From contig NZ_JAPEMV010000001.1 in NCBI RefSeq assembly GCF_026342355.1, positions 248,001-312,000 of the forward strand: a stretch of DNA of 64,000 nucleotides, written 5' to 3'. Shown piece after piece: positions 16,608 through 24,697 of the stretch. How positions within the stretch are numbered: position 1 is the first letter of the stretch; each line of letters begins with the position of its first letter. The stretch is from Streptomyces sp. NBC_00249 (lineage in GTDB: Bacteria > Actinomycetota > Actinomycetes > Streptomycetales > Streptomycetaceae). The position numbers and the translations under genes were made by a program. The notes beneath the pieces were generated by a model. It did no database searches and was not told the origin of the DNA. It saw only the letters and a list, made by a program, of their open reading frames with translations.

Positions 16608-17312
16608 TCAGGCGGCTCCTTCGGCCGCGTGACCCGGCGTGAACTCGCCCGCCCTGGCCGCCGCGAAGGCCGCCCCCGCCGCCCGCAGCGCCGCGGCCTC
16701 GTCGAGGGGGGCGCCCGTCGTCAGGAACCGGTAGTACAGCGGGGCCGAGACCGCCCGGATCACCTCGGCGGCGTCGGTGCCCGGCGGTACCTCGCCCCGC
16801 TCGACGGCCTGCCGTACGCAGGGCGCCCATTCCGCGACCCGGACCGCGTAGAAGCGGTGGAGGGCCTCGGCGGTGCGCTCGTCGCTGGTGGCGGCGGCGA
16901 TCACCGCCTTGAACAGGGCCCCCTGGCGGGGATCGGCCAGGGTGCGCCGTACGAGCCCGGCGTTGGCCCGCAGGTCCTCCAGCAGCGAGCCCGTCTCGGT
17001 GCGCGGCAGGGACTGCTCCGCCATGTCCGCGAGCAGGTCCGCGACCAGGCCGGCGACGGTGCCCCAGCGCCGGTAGACGGTGGTCTTGCCCACCTCGGCC
17101 CGGCGGGCGACCTCGGCCAGGTCCAGCCCGGGGAAGCCGTGTTCGGCGAGCGTGTCACCGGCCGCCTCGAGTACGGCGGCGCGCACCCGGGCGGTCCGTC
17201 CGCCGGGGCGCACGGTGCCGGGCTCGGCCTCGGGCGTGGCCGTGTCCGGGGCCGTGTCCGAGGCCGCGGCGATGTCGCTGCTGTTGTCGTCCACGGGATC
17301 ACTCTCCGCCAT
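16608..17312 (-). CDS. TetR-family transcriptional regulator
   Basis: A 234-residue regulator. A disordered Asp/Ala/Thr-rich N-terminal tail of about 40 residues precedes the HTH (residues about 42-90: AVLEAAGDTLAEHGFPGLDLAEVARRAEVGKTTVYRRW). The rest is the helical ligand domain. The core fits the TetR/AcrR type with the TetR_C_11-like region (LFKAVIAAATSDERTAEALHRFY). The ATG at 17312 has GGAG upstream; the true start could be further inside. It is divergent from the aldo/keto reductase with about 100 bp between, so that gene is the likely target. Confidence 0.88.
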   Translation of the reverse strand: MAESDPVDDNSSDIAAASDTAPDTATPEAEPGTVRPGGRTARVRAAVLEAAGDTLAEHGFPGLDLAEVARRAEVGKTTVYRRWGTVAGLVADLLADMAEQSLPRTETGSLLEDLRANAGLVRRTLADPRQGALFKAVIAAATSDERTAEALHRFYAVRVAEWAPCVRQAVERGEVPPGTDAAEVIRAVSAPLYYRFLTTGAPLDEAAALRAAGAAFAAARAGEFTPGHAAEGAA

Positions 17313-17327
17313 AACGGGTCTCCGGTT

Positions 17328-17389
17328 CCATTAGTGACGATCTCTTGCTACCTTGGGATCACCTTAAAGGTTCTGCGGTGCCATTAGTG
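17328..17389. promoter_or_regulatory. divergent promoter region with repeats, probable TetR operator
   Basis: CCATTAGTG occurs at 17328-17336 and again at 17381-17389, and ACCTT-A-AAGGT at 17361-17371 is a perfect inverted repeat between them. The three elements lie between the TetR and aldo/keto reductase start codons and probably contain the repressor site for both promoters. Confidence 0.55.
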
Positions 17390-17411
17390 CCGCTGTCGAA
17401 GGGATGTCGTC

Positions 17412-18455
<1,044 letters not shown>

Positions 18456-18480
18456 CCGGAACCGGCACGACGGTGCGGCG

Positions 18481-18512
18481 CTTCAGGGCTTCAGCGCTTC
18501 AGCGCTTCAGGG
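18481..18512. repeat. four tandem 8-bp units at a gene end
   Basis: CTTCAGGG, CTTCAGCG, CTTCAGCG, CTTCAGGG run head to tail. The last two units overlap the stop codon and final codons of the minus-strand gene at 18499. It may be slippage-prone, and in-frame changes could alter that C-terminus. Confidence 0.7.
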
Positions 18513-18798
18513 TGCTGTAGCCCACCTCGAAGCGGTCGACGGAGACGACCTGCTGGCCCTCGCGCCGCGCGGTCTCCTCGCGGATGCGGGCGGCGGTCTC
18601 CTCGCTCGCCCGCATGCTCCGCTCGTCCTCCCACAGGGTCAGGGACACGGCCTTCCCGGAGACCCGGTCGACGAGGTAGTACGCGCCGAGGAACCCGGGG
18701 ACGTCCTCCACCTGCTTGACGATCGCTTCCGATGGCGCGGTCAGGTCTCCCCCGTCCGGAACGGGTGAGCCCTGGTAGGTGCTCAGTCTCGCGAACAT
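18499..18798 (-). CDS. small ABM-like dimeric alpha/beta-barrel protein
   Basis: A 99-residue protein starting MFARLSTYQGSP and containing VEDVPGFLGAYYLVDRVSGKAVSLTLWEDERSM, the strand-helix-strand pattern of antibiotic-biosynthesis-monooxygenase-like (ABM) domains. Small free-standing members bind or oxidise diverse small molecules, and many have no known reaction. ATG 18798 follows GGAGGG by 8 nt. The gene is monocistronic, convergent with the aldo/keto reductase gene, and its 3' end lies inside a tandem repeat. Confidence 0.75.
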   Translation of the reverse strand: MFARLSTYQGSPVPDGGDLTAPSEAIVKQVEDVPGFLGAYYLVDRVSGKAVSLTLWEDERSMRASEETAARIREETARREGQQVVSVDRFEVGYSTLKR

Positions 18799-18932
18799 CG
18801 CCGAAACCCTCCTGCACGGCTGCCGGCCGGGCCGGACAGCTCAAGGACCAGCCTGCGGCAGCCGACGGCCCCCCGCACGCCGAGCGGCCCCGCGGCCCGT
18901 CCGGCGCGACAATGGGAGGGGAGGCGACCGAG

Positions 18933-19733
18933 GTGCCGTACATAGCCGTCACCGCCCTGAGCCATGCCGGGCTGGTCCGCGACCACAACGAGGACAGCCT
19001 CGCCGTGGGCCCGTGGACCCTGTGCGGCACCGTCACCGACAACCCGCAGACCCTCCTCTTCCCCTACGGCAGGCCGCTGGTCGTCGCGGTGGCGGACGGG
19101 CTCGGCGGGCATCCGGCGGGTGAGGTGGCCAGCGAGCTGGTCGTCCGCCGGCTCTCGGCGCTCGGACACTCCCTCGACGGCGAGCAGGCCCTCGGTGACG
19201 CGCTGGAGGCCTGCAACCGCGCCGTGTACGCAGCGACCGAAGGCCGCCCCGACCTGACCTCGATGGGGACCACCGTCGCCGGGATCCTCCTCCTCGCGGA
19301 CTCCCTGCTGGTCTTCAACATCGGCGACAGCAAGGTGTACGCGGTGGGCCCGCAGGGCGGCCTGCGCCAGGTCAGCGTGGACGACAGCCCGCCGCTCCCG
19401 CCGGGGCGGCGCACCACGTCCGCCGTCACCCAGGTCCTCGGCGGCAGCCGCGCCTTCGGGACCGTCGTACCGCACGTGGCGGCCTTCGCCCCGGAGGAGG
19501 GCGCCCGCTACCTGGTGTGCAGCGACGGCCTGACCGACCCGGTGCCCGACGAGGTGATCGAAGGCCTGCTGCGCGGCGCGGGCGACGACCGCAGGGCCGC
19601 CTTCGCGCTGTGGAAGGCCGCCATCGAGGCCGGGGGCCCCGACAACATCACCCTCGCGCTCGTCCGCGCGGGAGGAAGCGACGAGGGCGACGGCGACGAA
19701 GGCGACGGCCCCGCACGCCACGGCCCCCGGTAA
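18933..19733 (+). CDS. PP2C-type serine/threonine phosphatase
   Basis: A 266-residue protein phosphatase of the PPM family. The metal and catalytic motifs appear in order: VRDHNEDSLAVG near residue 15, VAVADGLGGHPAGEVAS near 50, SMGTTVAGIL, FNIGDSKVY, YLVCSDGLTDPV and GPDNITLALV near the end. The tail is an acidic Gly/Asp/Glu run of about 20 residues. It should dephosphorylate Ser/Thr in the cytoplasm and could oppose kinases such as the one at 7051. GTG 18933 has GGAGGGGAGG about 8 nt upstream; an ATG at 18912 is the alternative. Confidence 0.92.
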   Translation: MPYIAVTALSHAGLVRDHNEDSLAVGPWTLCGTVTDNPQTLLFPYGRPLVVAVADGLGGHPAGEVASELVVRRLSALGHSLDGEQALGDALEACNRAVYAATEGRPDLTSMGTTVAGILLLADSLLVFNIGDSKVYAVGPQGGLRQVSVDDSPPLPPGRRTTSAVTQVLGGSRAFGTVVPHVAAFAPEEGARYLVCSDGLTDPVPDEVIEGLLRGAGDDRRAAFALWKAAIEAGGPDNITLALVRAGGSDEGDGDEGDGPARHGPR

Positions 19734-19755
19734 TTCCCCCCGGAACGGGCGGTTA

Positions 19756-19768
19756 TAGCGTGTCCTCC
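19756..19768 (+). promoter_or_regulatory. -10 element for a leaderless radical SAM transcript
   Basis: TAGCGT fits TAnnnT and is followed by 7 nt, then the ATG at 19769. No ribosome site is present, so transcription probably starts at or next to the start codon. Confidence 0.5.
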
Positions 19769-21109
19769 ATGGACATCGAGAGCCCGAGCCGCACCGCGTT
19801 GGTCGAGGACCTGATGGGTCGCTTCCCCCACGTACCACGGGAAGCCGTCATCAAGGAGGACCTCCTGCGCGGCGGTATGGCCTTCGACGAGTCGGCGCTC
19901 AGCGGCACCGCCGACGGGGCCTCCGGCGACGTCAAGCCCAAGTCGTACTTCATCTTCTCCTTCGACCACCGCACCCTGCCGGAGCTCGGCGCGGCCGCGC
20001 TGAACCGGCCGCCGGAGGAGATCGTGCTCACGGGCGGCCCGTACGGTCTGCGCCGCACCGTGGTCTCCGTACGGGTCAATCCCGACTCCCCGTACGTCGT
20101 GAAGGGCGGCGAGGACGGCACGCTCGGCCTCTACCTGGACGGGGCGCGGATCGCCGACGTCGGCCTGCCGCCGATGCCGGAGTACTACCGGCACACGCTC
20201 GCGAACGGCAAGTCGGTGATGGAGGTCGCGCCGACGATCCAGTGGGGCTACCTCATCTACCTGACGGTCTTCCGGGTGTGCCAGTACTTCGGCGCCAAGG
20301 AGGAGTGCCAGTTCTGCGACATCAACCACAACTGGCGCCAGCACAAGGCCGCCGGCCGGCCCTACACGGGCGTGAAGCCGGTCGAGGAGGTGCTGGAGGC
20401 CCTGGAGATCATCGACCGGTACGACACCGCCGGGACCTCCCGCGCCTACACCCTCACCGGCGGGTCGATCACCTCGCAGGTCGCGGGCCGCGACGAGGCC
20501 GACTTCTACGGCCACTACGCGAAGGCCATCGAGGAGCGCTTCCCGGGCCGCTGGATCGGCAAGGTCGTCGCCCAGGCGCTGCCCAAGGCCGACGTGCAGC
20601 GTTTCCACGACTACGGGGTCCGGATCTACCACCCCAACTTCGAGGTGTGGGACCGCCGGCTGTTCGAGCTGCACTGCCCGGGCAAGGAGCGCTACGTCGG
20701 CCGCGACGAGTGGCACCGCAGGATCCTCGACTCCACCGAGGTGTTCGGTCCGCGCAACGTGATCCCCAACTTCGTGGCGGGCATCGAGATGGCCGAGCCG
20801 TTCGGCTTCACCAAGGTGAGCGAGGCCATCGAGTCCACCGCCGAGGGCCTGCGGTTCTTCATGTCGAACGGGGTCGTGCCGCGCTTCACGACCTGGTGCC
20901 CGGAGCCGACGACGCCGCTGGGGAAGGCCAACCCGCTGGGCGCGCCGCTGGAGTACCACATCCGCCTGCTGGAGACGTACCGGGCGACGCTGGAGGAGTA
21001 CGGTCTGAGCTCCCCGCCCGGCTACGGCCCGGCGGGTCCCGGCCGGGCGGTGTTCTCGGTGAGCTCCTTCATGGACAGCCTGGAGGGACTGGAGGACCCG
21101 GCGGGCTGA
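19769..21109 (+). CDS. radical SAM enzyme with unusual Cx8Cx2C cluster motif
   Basis: A 446-residue protein. The iron-sulfur motif is CQYFGAKEECQFC: Cys171, Cys180 and Cys183, spaced Cx8Cx2C rather than the usual Cx3Cx2C. Downstream, YTLTGGSIT suits the SAM-binding GGE-like strand and VRIYHPNFEVWD fits a barrel strand. A 160-residue N-terminal region without an assigned domain precedes it. The gene seems leaderless. An amidase gene follows, so the pair may modify one substrate. The last 49 codons lie in a 261-bp region that is exactly duplicated downstream; this gene is intact. I cannot assign a reaction. Confidence 0.85.
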   Translation: MDIESPSRTALVEDLMGRFPHVPREAVIKEDLLRGGMAFDESALSGTADGASGDVKPKSYFIFSFDHRTLPELGAAALNRPPEEIVLTGGPYGLRRTVVSVRVNPDSPYVVKGGEDGTLGLYLDGARIADVGLPPMPEYYRHTLANGKSVMEVAPTIQWGYLIYLTVFRVCQYFGAKEECQFCDINHNWRQHKAAGRPYTGVKPVEEVLEALEIIDRYDTAGTSRAYTLTGGSITSQVAGRDEADFYGHYAKAIEERFPGRWIGKVVAQALPKADVQRFHDYGVRIYHPNFEVWDRRLFELHCPGKERYVGRDEWHRRILDSTEVFGPRNVIPNFVAGIEMAEPFGFTKVSEAIESTAEGLRFFMSNGVVPRFTTWCPEPTTPLGKANPLGAPLEYHIRLLETYRATLEEYGLSSPPGYGPAGPGRAVFSVSSFMDSLEGLEDPAG

Positions 21110-21482
21110 CGGGCTGACGGGCCGGCATCACGGGGCGGGCGGGACGATCTTCGGAGGGTGTGTCGTGGACAGGGCGTCGAGCGGTTCCGGGGACCGGGTG
21201 TCCGCGTGGGCGGTCGCGGACTCCGCCTGCTGGAGACGTACCGGGCGACGCTGGAGGAGTACGGTCTGAGCTCCCCGCCCGGCTACGGCCCGGCGGGTCC
21301 CGGCCGGGCGGTGTTCTCGGTGAGCTCCTTCATGGACAGCCTGGAGGGACTGGAGGACCCGGCGGGCTGACGGGCTGACGGGCCGGCATCACGGGGCGGG
21401 CGGGACGATCTTCGGAGGGTGTGTCGTGGACAGGGCGTCGAGCGGTTCCGGGGACCGGGTGTCCGCGTGGGCGGTCGCGGAC
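20961..21482. repeat. exact 261-bp tandem duplication across the radical SAM/amidase junction
   Basis: Copy 1 spans 20961-21221 and copy 2 spans 21222-21482; I compared them base by base and saw no difference. The unit holds the last 49 codons of the radical SAM gene, the intergenic region and the first 19 codons of the amidase gene. Both genes remain intact because the repeat is direct and adjacent. A ghost amidase start at 21165 leads only to a short, frame-broken ORF. Confidence 0.95.
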
Positions 21483-22586
21483 GCCGTCAACGCGGGCCGG
21501 CTGTCGGCCCGTGAGGCGGCCGAGGCCGCCTTCGACCGGATCGCCCGGCTCGACCCCGGCGTCCGGGCCTTCACCGAGCTGTGGCCCGGCTGGGCGGCCG
21601 AGCGTGCGGCGGCCGTCGACGTACGGGTACGGGCGGGCGAGCGCCTGCCGCTGGCCGGGGTCCCGCTCGCCGTGAAGGGCACCGAGGGGCGTCAGTCGCT
21701 CCAGACCGCCCGGCTGGTGGAGGCCGGCTGCGTCCCCGTCGGCGCCACCTCCACCCCCGGGCCGGGCACCGGCTGGCAGACCTGGGGCGCCACGGAACAC
21801 GGCCCGACCCGCAATCCCCACAACCCGCTCTGGAGTCCCGGGGGTTCCTCCGCCGGGTCGGCCGCCGCCGTGGCCGCCGGGATGGTGCCGCTGGCCACCG
21901 GCAGCGACGGCGCCGGGTCGGTGCGCATCCCGGCGGCCTGGTGCGGGGTACTCGGGCTCAAGCCGACCAACGGGAGCGTGCCCGCCCGGGACCGGGCCGG
22001 CCTGAACGTCGCCGGCCCCCTCGCCCGGGACGCGCGGGACGCCGCCGCCTACCTGAGCGTGCTCACCGGTACCCCGGTGGGGCCCCCGCCGCGCCCGCCG
22101 CTGCGGGGGCCGGTGGCCGTCTGGTCGGCGGACCTGGGCCTCACCGCGACGGATCCGGGGGTCGCCGCGACGGCGTACGCCCTCCTCGAAGCGCTGGCCG
22201 GCTCCGGGGCCCTGGTCCCGTGCGAGTTCCCCGTCCGGCTCACGGATCCTTCGGGGGCCTGGCGGAGCCTGCGCGGCCGCGCGGCCGACGCGCGCGCCCT
22301 CGAAGCGGCCGAACGGAGCCGGGCCGCGCTCCGCACGGAGCTGGACCGGCTCTTCGAGCGGGCCGACCTGCTGGCAACGCCCACCACCCCCAACCCGCCG
22401 CACGGCCACGAGGGGCCGGGCGAGGTCATGAGCGTCGCCCTGACCTGGGCGTTCAACATCAGCGGACACCCGGCGATCAGCATCCCCGCCGGCCTCACCC
22501 CGGCCGGCGAACCGGTCGGCCTCCAACTCGTCGCCCGCCCGGGCCGGGAGGACCTCCTCCTGGCCGTCGCGGCGGCCGCCGTCTAG
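21426..22586 (+). CDS. amidase-signature family hydrolase
   Basis: A 386-residue protein of the amidase signature family. The catalytic Lys lies in GVPLAVKGTEG, and the Ser-rich signature is SPGGSSAGSAAAVAAGMVPLATGSDGAGSVRIPA, holding the cis-Ser and nucleophile Ser. It is shorter than the usual 450-500 residues but ends at a normal family C-terminal segment (GLQLVARPGREDLLLAVA). It hydrolyses an amide or carbamate bond of unknown identity. GTG 21426 follows GGAGGG by 5-6 nt. The TAG stop lies inside the terminal CTAG of the fold-back element at 22583. Confidence 0.9.
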   Translation: MDRASSGSGDRVSAWAVADAVNAGRLSAREAAEAAFDRIARLDPGVRAFTELWPGWAAERAAAVDVRVRAGERLPLAGVPLAVKGTEGRQSLQTARLVEAGCVPVGATSTPGPGTGWQTWGATEHGPTRNPHNPLWSPGGSSAGSAAAVAAGMVPLATGSDGAGSVRIPAAWCGVLGLKPTNGSVPARDRAGLNVAGPLARDARDAAAYLSVLTGTPVGPPPRPPLRGPVAVWSADLGLTATDPGVAATAYALLEALAGSGALVPCEFPVRLTDPSGAWRSLRGRAADARALEAAERSRAALRTELDRLFERADLLATPTTPNPPHGHEGPGEVMSVALTWAFNISGHPAISIPAGLTPAGEPVGLQLVARPGREDLLLAVAAAAV

Positions 22587-22747
22587 TGCTGTGGCCGGGA
22601 AGGTTTGCCGGGTCGCGGTGTCCGGTGCGGTGCCTCGCAAGGCGGAGGGCCGCCGCTTGTACTGGACGTACTCGGGTGGTCCGACAACGCGGCGAGGTGC
22701 CGTGCCGGGCGCCGTGACACGGTGAACCTTTCCGGTCACAGCACTAG
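22583..22747. mobile_element. MITE-like fold-back element
   Basis: A 165-bp element bounded by CTAGTGCTGTG and CACAGCACTAG. The two halves are imperfect inverted copies over about 58 bp; for example GCCGGGAAGGTTTGCC faces GGTGAACCTTTCCGGT. It encodes nothing and could fold into a long hairpin. CTAG at both ends may be a target duplication. It carries the stop codon of the amidase and directly abuts a GNAT gene that lacks its start, so its arrival probably damaged that gene. Similar fold-back repeats are, to my knowledge, common in Streptomyces. Confidence 0.75.
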
Positions 22748-23223
22748 GGTCTGTCGTCCGCGACCGCGGCGGCGCCCGCTCTCCTGCTGCGGCCCTGGAC
22801 GACGGGGCGGGCGCGCTGCGATGGGTCCGGGAGCAGGAGCGGGGGTGGGCGCGGGGGGACCGGTTCGGCTTCGCGGTCCGCGAACCCGGTACCGGCGGGG
22901 CGGCGCCCCGGCTCGCGGGCAACGTGGTCCTGAAGGATCTCACCGCGGGGGCCCGTTCCGCGCAGGTCGGCTACTGGACGGCGGCGTCGGCGCGCGGGCA
23001 CGGCGTGGCCCCGCGCGCCCTGGAGGCGGTCACCGCCTGGGCCTTCGCCCGCTTCGGCGCCGAGGGGCTGGAACGGCTCGAACTGCGCCACCAGGTGGAC
23101 AACGCGGCGTCCTGCCGTGTCGCGGAGAAGAGCGGTTACGGCTACGACAGCCTGCTGCCGGCGTTCCCGCCGGCCCCGGACCCCCGCCGGGGCGGGGGTC
23201 CGGGCCCCGGGGTCAGTGGATGA
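22748..23223 (+). pseudogene. GNAT acetyltransferase remnant lacking its N-terminus
   Basis: The frame is open from 22726 and gives a recognisable GNAT core: ALRWVREQERGWARGDRFGF, then AGNVVLKDLTAG, VGYWTAASARGHGVAPRALEAV (the acetyl-CoA loop is R-G-H-G-V-A) and RHQVDNAASCRVAEKSGY. No ATG or GTG occurs before 22924, which is already inside the fold, and the first 40-50 family residues are missing. The fold-back element ends exactly where the remnant begins. The Pro/Gly-rich C-terminus overlaps the convergent gene at 23213 by 11 bp. Confidence 0.7.
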
Positions 23224-23569
23224 CGCGGAAGCTGCGCCAGGGCCGGCTCTCGGGGGCCGTCACGTTCGAGAGGGTGGTGGCGACGTAGGTGCCGTCGGGC
23301 CGGTCCTCCTCATCCTCCGCGCAGTCGAGAGAGCGGTACAGGACGATGTCGACGAGGGTGTTGTTCTCGACGTGGGCGGCGCCCTTGGGCAGGGCGATGG
23401 GGTGGCAGCCCTTCACCAGGGTGTTCGAGTAGCTCAGCTCGACCGGCGAGTCGTGGGACCGGAACTTGAGCATGCCGACGGTGCTCCGTCCCAGGCCCGA
23501 GCAGGCGGTGGCGGTGAGCAGCAGTGCTGCGGCCCCGGCGATGACGCCGATATGCCGGCTGTGGGTCAT
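23213..23569 (-). CDS. small exported lipoprotein-like protein
   Basis: A 118-residue protein with a signal segment (VIAGAAALLLTATACSG) that ends in Cys like a lipobox. The mature part of about 95 residues includes VELSYSNTLVKGCHPIALPKGAAHVENNTLVDIVLYRSLDCAEDE, with two Cys that may pair. ATG 23569 sits 6 nt after GAGGA; an upstream in-frame ATG at 23704 would place a Pro/Arg-rich stretch before the signal and is unlikely. Function unknown. Confidence 0.75.
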   Translation of the reverse strand: MTHSRHIGVIAGAAALLLTATACSGLGRSTVGMLKFRSHDSPVELSYSNTLVKGCHPIALPKGAAHVENNTLVDIVLYRSLDCAEDEEDRPDGTYVATTLSNVTAPESRPWRSFRVIH

Positions 23570-23756
23570 GGCACGTCCTCGTCTGTGTGGCGGCTGTCCT
23601 GGGCACAGCCTGCCCCGGCCGCGTCCGGACGGCATCCGCTGCTCGGCTGGCCGGATGAACGGCCCTCGCGGAGCCGGCGCCGCGCCGCCCGGCCGGTCAC
23701 GCACCGTACGCGGTCGTCGGCCATAGAGCGGGCTTATGGGTGCATCGGCCCGAGGT

Positions 23757-23774
23757 ACCTACCGGCGCGTAGGT
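23757..23774. promoter_or_regulatory. inverted repeat before the DsbB operon
   Basis: ACCTAC-CGGCGC-GTAGGT is a perfect palindrome with 6-bp arms, 54 bp before the small membrane protein start. It may be an operator for the two-gene operon. Otherwise 23570-23828 shows no gene. Confidence 0.4.
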
Positions 23775-23828
23775 CCCGGGCGGAGGGTGGGAGTCGAGAA
23801 CACGTTCCCCCGATGAAGCTGGGACAGC

Positions 23829-23990
23829 ATGTACACCCTCCTCTTCCTTCTGATCTTCCTGTGCGTCATGGCGGTGCTCCAGGACCGGCCGGCCCGGATC
23901 CGGCTGCCGCTGTGGACGGCGACGCTGGCGCTCTCGGTGCTGGCGTTCCTGCCGCACGTCCTCGACCACACCTTCCACATCGCCCTCTGA
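23829..23990 (+). CDS. 53-residue membrane protein next to DsbB (DUF5993-like)
   Basis: A small protein, MYTLLFLLIFLCVMAVLQDRP and on, with two hydrophobic segments (residues 2-17 and 29-44) joined by a short basic loop and ending DHTFHIAL. Small membrane proteins of this kind, known as DUF5993, are found immediately upstream of disulfide bond formation protein B genes, and here the DsbB gene starts 35 bp later. A joint role in membrane thiol oxidation is likely but unproven. The gene is easily missed because of its size. Confidence 0.75.
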   Translation: MYTLLFLLIFLCVMAVLQDRPARIRLPLWTATLALSVLAFLPHVLDHTFHIAL

Positions 23991-24025
23991 ACCACCGCGT
24001 CCGTTCCGAGGAGGAGACCTCAATC

Positions 24026-24688
24026 ATGAGCAGCACCACCCTGACCCCCGCCCGGCCTTCCGGGTCCGCCGGACCCGCCGCGTCCGGAGCGGCCCCGCTC
24101 CCCCGCCGCCTGGGCATGTGGTTCGCCCACGCGTACGTCGTCGGGCTCTGCGGGACCCTGGCCGGCGCCTACTTCTTCCAGTTCGGGCTGTGGGAGTACC
24201 CCTGCCCCATGTGCCTGCTCCAGCGCATGTTCTTCCTGCTCAGCGCGCTGGGCCCGGCCTGGATCATCGCCCGCTCCCGCACGGGGGCGGTGACCTCGCG
24301 GGAGTGGGCCGGCGGCTGGGGCTGGGCGGTCGTGGCCGCACTCCTCGGTTCGACGGTCTCCGCGGCGCAGGTGCTGATGCACATCGTGCCCCCGGACCCC
24401 GGCTACGCCGGCGCCCTGTTCGGCCTGCACCTGTACACCTGGGCCCTGATCGCCTTCCTCGCCGCCGCGCTCGGCGCCGGCGCCGCGCTGTTCCTGACCT
24501 CCTGGGTGGAGCCCCTGGACGCCCCGGCCGCCTCTCCCGCTCTTCGCCGGGCCGCGACCGTCACCCTCGCGGTGCTGTTCGTCTTCGCCGCGAGCAACCT
24601 GCTCGCCTGCCTGCTGCTGCAGGGCTTCCACTGGCAGATGCCCGGGGACCCCACCGGATACCAGTTCTTCACCGACCTCGGGCTCTGA
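24026..24688 (+). CDS. disulfide bond formation protein B (DsbB family)
   Basis: A 220-residue membrane protein with four or five hydrophobic segments. The first redox motif is YPCPMCLLQRMFF (CxxC near residue 55), the hallmark of DsbB. The second Cys pair of E. coli DsbB is not obvious in the loop after HIVPPDPGYAG, although single Cys residues occur in the last helix (NLLACLLLQ). Family role: reoxidise a DsbA-like thiol oxidase by passing electrons to quinone. ATG 24026 has an excellent GAGGAGGAGA 8 nt upstream. It forms an operon with the small gene at 23829. Confidence 0.88.
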   Translation: MSSTTLTPARPSGSAGPAASGAAPLPRRLGMWFAHAYVVGLCGTLAGAYFFQFGLWEYPCPMCLLQRMFFLLSALGPAWIIARSRTGAVTSREWAGGWGWAVVAALLGSTVSAAQVLMHIVPPDPGYAGALFGLHLYTWALIAFLAAALGAGAALFLTSWVEPLDAPAASPALRRAATVTLAVLFVFAASNLLACLLLQGFHWQMPGDPTGYQFFTDLGL

Positions 24689-24697
24689 GCCCGGCCG

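Noticed and set aside
21165..21240. First copy of the amidase start as a separate gene
   Set aside because: It is a duplication product. After 19 codons it runs into the second repeat copy in the wrong frame and stops, so no domain can be made.
22583..22747. Complete insertion sequence
   Set aside because: Only 165 bp with no transposase frame. It is a non-autonomous fold-back repeat at most.
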